Shown here one piece after another: positions 43,421 through 52,097 of a stretch of DNA of 64,000 nucleotides; the first letter of the stretch is position 1; the number at the start of each line of letters is the position of its first letter. The position numbers and the translations under genes are program-made. Origin of the DNA: Bacteroidetes bacterium UBA6221. Lineage in GTDB: Bacteria; Bacteroidota; Bacteroidia; Chitinophagales; Chitinophagaceae. Below the pieces are notes generated by a model that saw only the letters and a program-made list of their open reading frames with translations, did no database searches and was not told the DNA's origin. The DNA lies in assembly GCA_002421685.1 (NCBI GenBank), contig DISB01000008.1:124001-188000 (forward strand), in the 5' to 3' direction.

Positions 43421-43942
43421 ATGTTAGTGTTACACACAACGAGAGATACGATACTTTCAGTCATTGATTTCTTCCATAAACCCTTCGCCGGGTGGATCAA
43501 GAAGCAGACATTCCGCTACCTGGCCTGTGGGGGCTCCAACACCGTGCTGGACATATTGATATATTTTATCAGCTACAACTTTATCCTGGACAAACAACCC
43601 GTACCGATATATTCTATAACAATAGCACCGCACATAGCCGCATTCATTATTTCTTTCACCGTCAGCTTCCCTGTAGGCTTTGCTTTGGCCAAATATGTGG
43701 TCTTCCAGGAGTCGAAACTGAAGGGGCGAATACAGTTGTTCCGCTATGCTCTGTTGGTAGCCATGTGTATAGGGCTCAACTATGTTTTTCTGAAGCTGTT
43801 CGTAGAAACATTCGGCTGGTATCCCACACCATCCAAAGTAATAACCACGATATTAGTAGCCCTCTTCAGCTACATATCGCAGCGCAACTTCACTTTTAAA
43901 GTGAAGGACGTAAGCGAGAAGGTGACTGAAGATGTGGCTTAA
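43421..43942 (+). CDS. GtrA-family membrane protein
   Basis: 173 residues with four membrane segments in the GtrA layout: FRYLACGGSNTVLDILIYF, then IAAFIISFTVSFPVGFALAKYVVF, a third, and a last ending SYISQRNFTFK. GtrA-like proteins help flip polyprenyl-phosphate-linked sugars or anchor cell-surface polysaccharide synthesis. No glycosyltransferase gene is adjacent. Confidence 0.88.
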   Translation: MLVLHTTRDTILSVIDFFHKPFAGWIKKQTFRYLACGGSNTVLDILIYFISYNFILDKQPVPIYSITIAPHIAAFIISFTVSFPVGFALAKYVVFQESKLKGRIQLFRYALLVAMCIGLNYVFLKLFVETFGWYPTPSKVITTILVALFSYISQRNFTFKVKDVSEKVTEDVA

Positions 43943-44022
43943 GAAACTTGTTTTTACCTTGCCGGTTATTGGCGTGGCATGTAAGCGGATGCTTAGCGAG
44001 ACGTTAAGACCTAGTTAGTAAG
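43943..44022. repeat. Long direct repeat R1 flanking a small membrane-protein gene
   Basis: An imperfect copy of R2 (44385-44479). They share a 23-base identical core (43966-43988 and 44410-44432), the AAACTTGTTTT start and the GCGAGACGYTAA end. Confidence 0.75.
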
Positions 44023-44052
44023 AAAAAAATAACGCGAATAAGACATATATCC

Positions 44053-44292
44053 ATGAAGTGGATGTTGACAGACGTAGTAAATAGACCAAAGAAGCTACTT
44101 TATCTAACTCTTTTAGTAACAACGATAGGCGCACTGCTATTCTTTTACTTTCAACCTTTGTGCGAACCGTGCTTAACTATTGATGACTGCCCGCCTTGCA
44201 TTTCCCAACTGCAATACAATATCATTTATATAGTGGTTACCATTAACGTTTTTGCACTTGCTCGCTTGATTTATTTGAAGCTAAAAGACTAA
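44053..44292 (+). CDS. Small two-helix membrane protein with Cys-rich loop
   Basis: 79 residues with two membrane segments (about 14-33 and 57-75). The loop has CEPCLTIDDCPPC, two CxxC pairs 8 residues apart, which could bind a metal or form disulfides. No family is recognised. The gene is bracketed by long direct repeats, as if carried as a unit. Confidence 0.65.
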   Translation: MKWMLTDVVNRPKKLLYLTLLVTTIGALLFFYFQPLCEPCLTIDDCPPCISQLQYNIIYIVVTINVFALARLIYLKLKD

Positions 44293-44352
44293 AGCTTCTA
44301 TGTAGATTGCATTGAGAGAAAACTTCACCAACAAAACATGCTTCATCAGTGC

Positions 44353-44382
44353 GTTGCAGGTGAATAACACACTGCAACGGCG
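44353..44382. repeat. GTTGCAG dispersed hairpin repeat, copy C
   Basis: A 30-base element with GTTGCAG/CTGCAAC arms. It differs from copies A and B at two loop positions. Confidence 0.8.
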
Positions 44383-44384
44383 TA

Positions 44385-44479
44385 GAAAACTTGTTTTATA
44401 CCTCATCGATTATTGGCGTGGCATGTAAGCGGGTACTTACGTAATCTTAGGTCTTAGCGAGACGCTAAAACCAGTTAAG
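44385..44479. repeat. Long direct repeat R2 flanking a small membrane-protein gene
   Basis: An imperfect copy of R1 (43943-44022) with an extra insert of roughly 15 bases between core and end. Confidence 0.75.
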
Positions 44480-44490
44480 ATACATGTTAC

Positions 44491-44523
44491 GCGAGACTGC
44501 TTCGTTCCTCGCAGTGACGCGAG
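44491..44523. repeat. GCGAGACTG dispersed repeat, short form (copy 3)
   Basis: GCGAGACTGC, TTCGTTCCTC, GCAGTGACGC: arms ACTGC/GCAGT and GCG/CGC around an AG/GA mismatch pair. It lacks the inner hairpin of copies 1 and 2. Confidence 0.75.
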
Positions 44524-44528
44524 TAAAA

Positions 44529-44556
44529 ACAAAGGGCTGCTAATGCAGCCCTTTAC
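44529..44556 (-). terminator. etfA/etfB terminator
   Basis: A 10-bp perfect stem AAAGGGCTGC / GCAGCCCTTT with a 4-base loop, followed on the minus strand by GTTTTTAC. It lies about 23 bases after the etfA stop. Confidence 0.9.
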
Positions 44557-44577
44557 TATCATTAATTGTTTATGTTA

Positions 44578-45555
44578 CTATTTATGCGCCGCCTTAAACT
44601 TCCGCACGGCTTCGGTCAACTTAGGCAGCACTTCAGCAGCGTCACCTACTACGCCGTAATCGGCGGCTTTGAAGAAAGGCGCTTCGGGGTCTTTGTTGAT
44701 GACCACGATGGTCTTGGAACTGTTGACACCGGCCAGGTGCTGTATGGCGCCGCTGATGCCCACGGCTATATACAGGTTAGGACGGATGGTGCCACCCGTC
44801 TGTCCTACGTGCTCGTGGTGCGGGCGCCAGTGTGAGTCTGCCACGGGGCGGCTGCAGGCCAGTCCTGCACCCAGTTCGTGCGCCAGTTCTTCCAGCGGTC
44901 CCCAGTTTTCCGGGCCTTTCATACCGCGGCCACCGCTTACCACCAGTTCCGCTTCAGACAACGGCACTTCGCCTTTTATCTTGTTCACGTCTTTTACCTG
45001 TACGCCAAAATCCTTATCGTCAAACGATACTGACAATTGCTCTACAGTTGCACTGCCTTCACCCTTTTTTACAGGGAAAGTATTGGGCAGCAGGGTAATA
45101 ACTTTTACATCGCTGGTGATGTTGATATGCGAAAAAGCCTTGCCCGAGAATACCGATTTCTTCAGGGTAAAACCATTGCTCATATCCGGATTGGAAATAG
45201 CGCCCGCTACCAGGCCCGCTTTCAACCTGGCCGCTAAACGCGGCGCAACAGCCTTGCCCGTTACGTCGTGAGAGGCAATGACCACTTTCGCTCCTTCTTT
45301 TTCGGCCGCTGCCGCCAGCGCTTTGGTATAGGCTTTTGTATTCAGCTTATCCAGGCGTGCGTCTGCTACATGCAATACTTTGGCAGCGCCATAGGCGCCC
45401 AGTTCCTGCATAGCTTCTGCCGGCATATCGCCCAGCACCACCGCCGTGGCGGTAGTGTTCAATTGTTGCGCAATACCCGCAGCATATTGTACCGCTTCAA
45501 AAACTTTCTTCTTGAATGCGCCTTCTTCGTGTTCCGCTAATATTATTACTGACAT
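44578..45555 (-). CDS. etfA: Electron transfer flavoprotein, alpha subunit
   Basis: 325 residues. With EtfB it forms the FAD-containing electron carrier between acyl-CoA and other dehydrogenases and the quinone pool. The FAD-binding signature GQTGGTIRPNLYIAVGISGAIQHLAG is near residues 253-278, and VVSGGRGMKGPENWGPLEELA precedes it. It follows etfB in the same direction with a 91-base gap that holds a palindromic repeat. Confidence 0.96.
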   Translation of the reverse strand: MSVIILAEHEEGAFKKKVFEAVQYAAGIAQQLNTTATAVVLGDMPAEAMQELGAYGAAKVLHVADARLDKLNTKAYTKALAAAAEKEGAKVVIASHDVTGKAVAPRLAARLKAGLVAGAISNPDMSNGFTLKKSVFSGKAFSHINITSDVKVITLLPNTFPVKKGEGSATVEQLSVSFDDKDFGVQVKDVNKIKGEVPLSEAELVVSGGRGMKGPENWGPLEELAHELGAGLACSRPVADSHWRPHHEHVGQTGGTIRPNLYIAVGISGAIQHLAGVNSSKTIVVINKDPEAPFFKAADYGVVGDAAEVLPKLTEAVRKFKAAHK

Positions 45556-45576
45556 AAAATATTTTATCTTGTTAAA

Positions 45577-45594
45577 TCCCGATAGCTATCGGGA
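45577..45594. repeat. Perfect 18-base palindrome TCCCGATAGC type
   Basis: TCCCGATAGCTATCGGGA between etfB and etfA. A related imperfect copy is at 11101-11118. Similar GATCCCG...CGGGAC hairpins occur at 29070 and 54391. Confidence 0.75.
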
Positions 45595-45646
45595 CAAAAA
45601 AATCAATTGTCAAATCACTAACCACTAACTACTATCCCCTAACCAC

Positions 45647-46390
45647 TTATATCACCTTCGCTTCTGTGTGCAGCAGGTTCACCAGTTCATCCATATTATC
45701 GGGGTCTATCATTTTCACGCCTGTTTTGGCAGGGGGCATTTCATACAACGCTACTTCGGTCAGCGGCTGAACAGTTGTGCCTTCCACTACTTTCAGGGGC
45801 TTGGTGCGGGCCGCCATGATACCGCGCATATTGGGTATGCGTGGCTCAGCCATACCTTTCTGGCAGGATATAACCAGCGGCAATGAGGCAGTATCCGTTT
45901 CCTGCCCGCCTTCTATCTCGCGGGTAACGGTAGCCTTGCCATCCGCTATGTCCAGTTTGGCGGCGAAGCCTATGTAATCCATGTCCAGCAATTCTGCCAG
46001 CATAGCGCCTGTCACACCATTGTTATAGTCGATGGATTCCTTACCGCAAAGTACCAGGTCGTAACCTTCGCTTTTCGCATATTCAGCTATTTGCACGGCC
46101 ACTGCGTATGGGTCGGTAGCATCGGCGTTGATGCGGATTGCTTCGTCGCCACCCAGGGCAAGGGCCTTGCGTATCACTGGCTCTACTGCCGCGGTACCTA
46201 CCGTCACGAGGTTAACCGCCGTTGCCGTGCCCGCCTCTTTCAACTCCAGCGCGCGCACCAGTGCATACCATTCGTCGTAGGGATTGATGATATACGTAAC
46301 GCCGTCTGTTTTGAATTGTTTCTTATCGTCGCTGAAAGCGATCTTTGTAGTTGTGTCGGGCACCTGGCTTATACAAACTAATATTTTCAT
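45647..46390 (-). CDS. etfB: Electron transfer flavoprotein, beta subunit
   Basis: 247 residues with the EtfB start MKILVCISQVPDTTTKI, the nucleotide-binding LALGGDEAIRI, and VLCGKESIDYNNGVTGAMLAELLD. It binds AMP structurally and pairs with EtfA, encoded just downstream. The ATG is at 46390; an in-frame TTG lies one codon upstream. Confidence 0.96.
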   Translation of the reverse strand: MKILVCISQVPDTTTKIAFSDDKKQFKTDGVTYIINPYDEWYALVRALELKEAGTATAVNLVTVGTAAVEPVIRKALALGGDEAIRINADATDPYAVAVQIAEYAKSEGYDLVLCGKESIDYNNGVTGAMLAELLDMDYIGFAAKLDIADGKATVTREIEGGQETDTASLPLVISCQKGMAEPRIPNMRGIMAARTKPLKVVEGTTVQPLTEVALYEMPPAKTGVKMIDPDNMDELVNLLHTEAKVI

Positions 46391-46431
46391 CAAGTATTAT
46401 TTAGAACTACAATCTTATCGGAAATGGATTG

Positions 46432-46439
46432 CAAAACTA
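46432..46439 (-). promoter_or_regulatory. -7 element before etfB
   Basis: TAGTTTTG on the minus strand matches TAnnTTTG, about 41 bases before the ATG. No TTTG at 19 bases. Confidence 0.35.
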
Positions 46440-46482
46440 AGGCAAAATCCTGAACTATTTCTGCCGTTGCAGATAATATAAA

Positions 46483-46504
46483 AGCCGCCCTTGTACGAGC
46501 GGCT
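46483..46504 (-). terminator. Terminator after the OmpR-type regulator gene
   Basis: AGCCGC/GCGGCT pair around a 10-base loop, followed on the minus strand by TTTATATT. It lies 23 bases after the regulator stop. Confidence 0.72.
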
Positions 46505-46526
46505 CTGAATTTTATTAAGCTATTTC

Positions 46527-47228
46527 TTACTCCGGCGCTACCAGCCTGAAACCGTTGCCGTGGATATTTACAATTTCTACCGAGCTGTCCGCTTTCAGGT
46601 ATTTGCGCAGTTTGGCAATATACACGTCCATACTGCGGCCGTTAAAGTAAGTATCGCTGCCCCAGATACGCTTCAAGGCATTCTCTCGCGGCAGCAGGTC
46701 GTTCTTGTATTCGCACAGCATCAGCAGCAGTTCATTTTCCTTGGGCGAAAGCGTCTGCGTATTGCCTTCAAACTCCAGGGTGCGCAGCTTGCTGTTGAAG
46801 TGGTAACCGCCAATCGTAAACTCTACCTGCGAATGATGTTTTTCCTGCATTTCCTGGTTGCGTTTCAGTATCGCCTTTATCTTGTGCAGCAATACCTCGC
46901 TGTCAAACGGTTTGGTAATATAATCGTCCGCGCCCAGTTTGTACCCGGAAAGAATATCTTCCTTCATACTCTTGGCCGAGAGGAAGAACAACGGCACATC
47001 GGGGTCCACATTCCTTATCTCTTCCGCCAGTGTGAAGCCGTCCATATTCGGCATCATCACGTCCAGCAGGCAGATGTCAAACTTCTCGCGGCGGAAAGCT
47101 GCCAGGCCCAGTATACCATCGCGGGCCAGTTCCACTACAAAGTCGTTCAGTTCCAGGTAGTTTTTCAGTACTTGTCCGAAGTTGGTATCATCTTCTACCA
47201 AAAGCACTTTATATTTTTCATTTTCCAT
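46527..47228 (-). CDS. OmpR/PhoB-family response regulator (RprY-like)
   Basis: 233 residues. Receiver domain with phosphoacceptor D56 in ICLLDVMMPNMDG and KPFDSEVLL, then a winged-helix DNA-binding domain (about 135-231) with LSPKENELLLMLCEYKNDLLPRENAL and GRSMDVYIAKLRKYL. No histidine kinase gene is beside it, so the partner is encoded elsewhere. Sequence resembles the RprY group. Confidence 0.93.
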   Translation of the reverse strand: MENEKYKVLLVEDDTNFGQVLKNYLELNDFVVELARDGILGLAAFRREKFDICLLDVMMPNMDGFTLAEEIRNVDPDVPLFFLSAKSMKEDILSGYKLGADDYITKPFDSEVLLHKIKAILKRNQEMQEKHHSQVEFTIGGYHFNSKLRTLEFEGNTQTLSPKENELLLMLCEYKNDLLPRENALKRIWGSDTYFNGRSMDVYIAKLRKYLKADSSVEIVNIHGNGFRLVAPE

Positions 47229-47292
47229 AATCTGTCATATATATCTGTCTCAAAAATAATAACCTGCGATTGATATTTCAGGTAATTTTTTG

Positions 47293-48312
47293 TTAAAAGC
47301 GGGGGCAGTTCATTTTATCGCGGTCGCCCGAATACCGCCCTTCATATATAAGCGCAAATTCAAGCGCCCCGTTGTACTTCACATCGTTCGACAGGTCGGA
47401 GAGGGTGAAATCGTATGAAGTAACCAATTTTAAGCCCCCCCACTGGAAGCCCAGCACAGGTATCACAGCATCGCCATACCTGTGATATGCACCGAATATA
47501 ACGTTTGTAGGGTCGCCATTGTTGTCCTCACCTATAAAAGCTTTCGCCTGGATGCCATACACCAGTTCCTGGGCACCACCCTGGCGGGTATAATATACAG
47601 ATGGGTTCAGGGTGAACATATCGCTGGTCACGAAGATGGCGTCAAGGTTGGCCATGGGCCGCATCTGCACCTTGTTGTCCATAGCATAGAACGACTCTTT
47701 GGGTTGGTTTACATGCGCCAGTCCTATACCGAGTTTTATGTAGGTAAATTCGCTGGGATAATAAGCATAGTTGATGCCCGCGCCCACATCAATAAAAGAG
47801 GTTTCGCCTTTCCACCCTGTCTCTTCGTTGTAGGCCGTTGCGTCAAACTTAAAGCCATCCCACTGCCGGTCAAATGTCAGTTTGGAGAAATCGACACTGC
47901 GCTGCACATAGGCGCCCGACAGGCCTACCGAAAACATACTGTAATTGCCGGTTTGTATATGGTAGGCTATAAACCCTTCATAGCGGCTCAGTCCCAGTTG
48001 ACCGTCGCCAGCCTTATCGTTAAACATGGCCAGCCCCAGGCCCATCCAGTTGGTCAGGTTATGGTTGCGCAAAAGCTGGAAGTCCGCAAAACCTGAGAAA
48101 GTATTGAATGGCACAGGCACGCTGGCCCACTGCGTGCGGTAGTTGGCGCCCAGCCTGAAATCTGCATCACTCATCAAGGCCGTGTTGGCAGGATTGAGCA
48201 ACATAGGGGCATTATAATATTGCGAAAAGTGCATGCCCTGCCCCGCAGACCGGTGTTGTGCAGCCACCAGCATCAGCACCACCAACAAGTATGTATATAA
48301 GCGTCTCTGCAT
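47293..48312 (-). CDS. PorP/SprF-family type IX secretion membrane protein
   Basis: 339 residues with a signal peptide and the PorP/SprF start GMHFSQYYNAPMLLNPANTALM. The rest is a beta-barrel pattern with repeated aromatic strands (YSMFSVGLSGAYVQRSVDF, FTLNPSVYYTRQGGAQELVYGIQ). PorP/SprF-family members help secrete or attach proteins with type B sorting domains. The gene for such a protein ends 4 bases upstream, so this pair likely works together. Confidence 0.92.
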   Translation of the reverse strand: MQRRLYTYLLVVLMLVAAQHRSAGQGMHFSQYYNAPMLLNPANTALMSDADFRLGANYRTQWASVPVPFNTFSGFADFQLLRNHNLTNWMGLGLAMFNDKAGDGQLGLSRYEGFIAYHIQTGNYSMFSVGLSGAYVQRSVDFSKLTFDRQWDGFKFDATAYNEETGWKGETSFIDVGAGINYAYYPSEFTYIKLGIGLAHVNQPKESFYAMDNKVQMRPMANLDAIFVTSDMFTLNPSVYYTRQGGAQELVYGIQAKAFIGEDNNGDPTNVIFGAYHRYGDAVIPVLGFQWGGLKLVTSYDFTLSDLSNDVKYNGALEFALIYEGRYSGDRDKMNCPRF

Positions 48313-48316
48313 GATA

Positions 48317-51300
48317 TTATCTTAACAAAGTGACGTTACCTTTTTTGTAAAACGTAGTACCATCAACAAAAGTTACATTCATCACGTAGGCATATGCTTC
48401 AACGGGCGCTTCCTTGCCTTTGAATTTGCCGTCCCAGCCGATGCCCACATCCTTGGTTTCAAACACCAACTCGCCCCAGCGGTTGAATATCTTCAGGTCA
48501 ACCAGTTCGATACCGGCGCCCCGAACATAAAGTATGTCGTTTTTACCATCACCGTTGGGGCTGAACGCCTTAGGCAGGTCGGCCAGGGGATATACGTCGG
48601 CATCCACATATTTGCAGATGGTATCGCTGCAGCCCACTTTGTTCAGCGCCTGCAGGCATACCCTGTAGGTGCCGGTACGGCGGTAAAATTTTGGCGCGGG
48701 TGTTTCCAGCGCGCTGAAGGTGTTGTCGCCAAAGTCCCACACCCATGAAGTGGCGCGTTGCGAGAGGTTGGTAAAGTTGATCGGGTCGTTGGTCACCGGT
48801 ATTATCGGGTCGTGCCTGAAGTTGGCTATCGGCGTCGTTTCTACCGTTACTTCCCTGGTGAGTGAATCAACACCGTTACACGTAGCCGGATTGTAAGCAT
48901 ACATCGTGATGGTATAAACACCCACCGTATCGTACACGTGGTTAGGATTTACATCATTAGATGTTTGGCCATCACCAAAATTCCAGAGAAAGGTAAGCGC
49001 GTTTGTCGAGCGGTTATTGAACTGCGCTCCCGACTTCTCGCATATTACCGGCGGTCCTTCAAAACCCGCATCAACATACAGGGTATTGAAGCTAATGGTT
49101 TTTGTCATGGTGTCATTAGGATTGCACGCTGCCGGGTCGTGCAGTATCAGGGTAATGGTATAAGTGCCTGTGTCGTCATATTCATGAACCGGTGGATTGG
49201 ACCCGTTGAAAGTTTTGCCATCGCCGAATAGCCAGGTGTACGTGGTACTGCCACTTGCCTTCGATTTGTTAGTGACCGTCGCAAGGAACGGGTCGCAACT
49301 ATCCGTCTGCGTTACGGTGAAGTCTGCATTGATAGCGTTTGTGTCCACTCGTACCGTCAGGAAAGCGGTGTCGCTGGTTTTGCAGGCGTTGGGATTCATG
49401 GCTATCAGCCGCACCTGGAAGGTACCCCCGGTAGCATAGGTGTATGTAGGATTAGGCGCGTTGCTGCCATTGCCATCCCCAAAGTCCCAGGTAAAGCTTG
49501 TGGCATTGGAAGAGAGGGATGATGAAAAATTAAATGGCTCGCCCAGGCAAACCGAAGTGTTGGGCTGCACGGTGATGTGAGCATCTACTGAGCCCAGGTT
49601 GAAAGCTATTTTCAATGCTATAAGATTACAGTTGTCACTTTGGTTCTTTGGACTATACACCCCCCCGGTAATTGGAAAGTTAGAGCTGCCCCCGCAACCT
49701 CCGCATATAGCCTGGTACACTACGCCGTTTTTATCGAAGCGGCTTGTTCCGCCATCCACGTGTTCAGGCACGTTGGATGTACCGCCCTGGTAAGTGGCAT
49801 ATAGCAGGGTTTGAAAATTGGGTGAGAAAACTATAAAATAAAAATCTTTACCATCGGTGGTGGCTTGCGCTGCCGGTCCGGCCGCGCCATTGATGGGCAT
49901 ATTCTGGGTGTTGCCTATTCCGGCCGGGGGCGTGCTACCACTGGATGTATATATATCTCCTCCCCAACCTGATATGTATACGTTGCCGCATGTGTCCACC
50001 AGGAATGCCACGGGAGAAATGTTAGTAACCGTCGATTGGCCCGAGCCGTAAACGGTAGATGCAAGGTTTGTTGATAATGAATTATCCAACTTCATTACAA
50101 ATTGGCTGGAATTTGCCACTGAATACACACCTGCTGTGACGGGGAAGCTTCCTCCCAGTGTTTGCCCCATTACATAAACGTTGTTACTTCCATCCACCTG
50201 TATGCCATAACACTGGTCATAGCTGCCATTCCCAACAAATGTACCCCGCTGCAGGGCATAAGCACCGCCGTTTTCGAACCGCAGAATGAAACCATCAGTA
50301 CCACCATTGTAATTGGGCCATAACGTGCCGGCAGTGCTGGGGAAGTTATTGCTCATAGTTCCGCCGGCTACATATAGTTGGCTCTGGCTATTATCGAGCG
50401 CTAACACATATGCTGCGTCATCCGAGTTGCCCCCTAAATAAGTACTCCAGATAAGAGAAGTAAGGGACGGGTTAATTTTTATAACAACCGCGTCCTGGCC
50501 TGCACCGCCGGCCAAAGTAGCCTGGTAAGCATTTCCTGTTACCGGGAAATTCGTTGATTTTGTACAACCGGCGATATAAATATTACCGGCATTATCTACA
50601 ATCACTTCACTACGGGCATCATCTCCGTAGTTATGCTTCAGGCCACCGGCAACAAACTCTTCTGCATTAAAATTAACAACGTCGTCACCAGACCCTCCTA
50701 TAAATGTTGAAGCGAGCAGGCTGTTGCCGGTTGCGTTGAGTTTGCTTACTACGATATCGCCGCCACCGTTATGAGTCGGGTCAAGTACCCCTCCTGTGGT
50801 AGGATAATCGGCTGAATAAGCCCTTCCGCAAATCACCAGGTTGCCGCTGTTGTCCACCACCAGGCTGTGTGGTTGCTCATTGTCGCTGCCGCCAAGATAG
50901 GTAGCATACAATAACGCAGCACCGTTGCTGCTAAATTTGGCAATAGTCATATCGCAGGGATACTTGCTGCCGGTTGTGTTGCTGCCACCGCCAAATGTTG
51001 TATCAAAGGCACCGGTTGTATAGTTGAACTTCGTACCGCCCGAATTACTGCTTGTGATACCACCGGCGTAAAAGTTGCCTTGTGCATCGTATGTAGCTGT
51101 AAATCCCCAGTTGTCATAATCAGAACCTGAAAAAGTGGCGAAAACGATTGTCGGGTCTATAATGAGCGGAGCAGATGGCTCGTAACCATCGGGCAGTTCA
51201 TAGCTTACACTATTACCTCTAACGGTGTATTTGCATTTTACTTCTTTTCTTGTCCCATCAATATACTGATAAGCAAACGGTTCCATTTCTTCCACTACAC

Positions 51301-51883
51301 CCACCGATGTATACAACAGCAATTTTCCCTTCTGGGTTTTTATTTCATCAATGCCATCATATGTTATGCTTATGTCCTCTATACGGCCACCGGGCTTTAC
51401 GATGAAATCATACTTCATTTTGCCCGACTCTGATGATACATGCAGGTCAATATTTTTGTAGATATTTTTATAGTCCAATGCTATACTGGGGTGCAGGTCT
51501 GTTTTCCACCTTTGGGGATCATCGCCCAGGAAGTAGTTGTAATAATGAGGTAACTCCTTGTCATGTACAACCTCTGCGTTAATATTGGCATTTTCAAATA
51601 CCATGCGGTACCTGTGGAAGTAGAAGGTTTCCTTATTGTTATGCCCGGCCTTATGCCTTCTGATTTTATCTATGTTGTCCTTATGCCCTAAGACGATATT
51701 GAAAGCGGCTTTTTCAAAAAAAATATCGCCGTTGGAGGTGGCAGCTTTATACAAAAAATCGCCGTCCCATTGGCCTGCGTTCTTCACAAATTCGATAGGC
51801 CTGAAATCGCCCTCATGCGCTCCGGCGCTGAATGCGAGAAAAAAAACGATAATAGCCGACAGGTACCTGTAATTCATTTTCAT
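48317..51883 (-). CDS. Large surface protein: DUF7948, SBBP-like repeats, PKD domains, gliding-type (type B) C-terminal domain
   Basis: 1188 residues. A signal peptide (about 1-22) is followed by a DUF7948-like start FVKNAGQWDGDFLYKA. The middle (about 250-750) has repeats of DNSGNLVICGR, YLGGSDNE and ATYLGG type, likely a beta-propeller. Four PKD domains with WDFGDG, WLFGDG, WNFGDG and WDFGDN span about 755-1090. The end, beginning AFSPNGDGKNDILYV, is the gliding-motility-associated type B sorting domain used by T9SS with a PorP/SprF partner, encoded 4 bases downstream. It is probably an adhesin; start at Met1 or Met3. Confidence 0.9.
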   Translation of the reverse strand: MKMNYRYLSAIIVFFLAFSAGAHEGDFRPIEFVKNAGQWDGDFLYKAATSNGDIFFEKAAFNIVLGHKDNIDKIRRHKAGHNNKETFYFHRYRMVFENANINAEVVHDKELPHYYNYFLGDDPQRWKTDLHPSIALDYKNIYKNIDLHVSSESGKMKYDFIVKPGGRIEDISITYDGIDEIKTQKGKLLLYTSVGVVEEMEPFAYQYIDGTRKEVKCKYTVRGNSVSYELPDGYEPSAPLIIDPTIVFATFSGSDYDNWGFTATYDAQGNFYAGGITSSNSGGTKFNYTTGAFDTTFGGGSNTTGSKYPCDMTIAKFSSNGAALLYATYLGGSDNEQPHSLVVDNSGNLVICGRAYSADYPTTGGVLDPTHNGGGDIVVSKLNATGNSLLASTFIGGSGDDVVNFNAEEFVAGGLKHNYGDDARSEVIVDNAGNIYIAGCTKSTNFPVTGNAYQATLAGGAGQDAVVIKINPSLTSLIWSTYLGGNSDDAAYVLALDNSQSQLYVAGGTMSNNFPSTAGTLWPNYNGGTDGFILRFENGGAYALQRGTFVGNGSYDQCYGIQVDGSNNVYVMGQTLGGSFPVTAGVYSVANSSQFVMKLDNSLSTNLASTVYGSGQSTVTNISPVAFLVDTCGNVYISGWGGDIYTSSGSTPPAGIGNTQNMPINGAAGPAAQATTDGKDFYFIVFSPNFQTLLYATYQGGTSNVPEHVDGGTSRFDKNGVVYQAICGGCGGSSNFPITGGVYSPKNQSDNCNLIALKIAFNLGSVDAHITVQPNTSVCLGEPFNFSSSLSSNATSFTWDFGDGNGSNAPNPTYTYATGGTFQVRLIAMNPNACKTSDTAFLTVRVDTNAINADFTVTQTDSCDPFLATVTNKSKASGSTTYTWLFGDGKTFNGSNPPVHEYDDTGTYTITLILHDPAACNPNDTMTKTISFNTLYVDAGFEGPPVICEKSGAQFNNRSTNALTFLWNFGDGQTSNDVNPNHVYDTVGVYTITMYAYNPATCNGVDSLTREVTVETTPIANFRHDPIIPVTNDPINFTNLSQRATSWVWDFGDNTFSALETPAPKFYRRTGTYRVCLQALNKVGCSDTICKYVDADVYPLADLPKAFSPNGDGKNDILYVRGAGIELVDLKIFNRWGELVFETKDVGIGWDGKFKGKEAPVEAYAYVMNVTFVDGTTFYKKGNVTLLR

Positions 51884-52097
51884 ACGTTTCCGGAAAGTCC
51901 GCAGACTGATAGTAAATGTACCATTTTTTACTCATAAATAAACACTTAAACCAGCTTAAAAGCCTTTTACCACGCCGTATTAATCGCAGGCAATATTCCA
52001 GGTTTTATAACGGGCGTTTGCTGTACACAGGAGAAAAAACTACACCATTGATGATGCGATCATCAAAAAAAAGAGAGGAAAAAGCAATGAACCCTTA

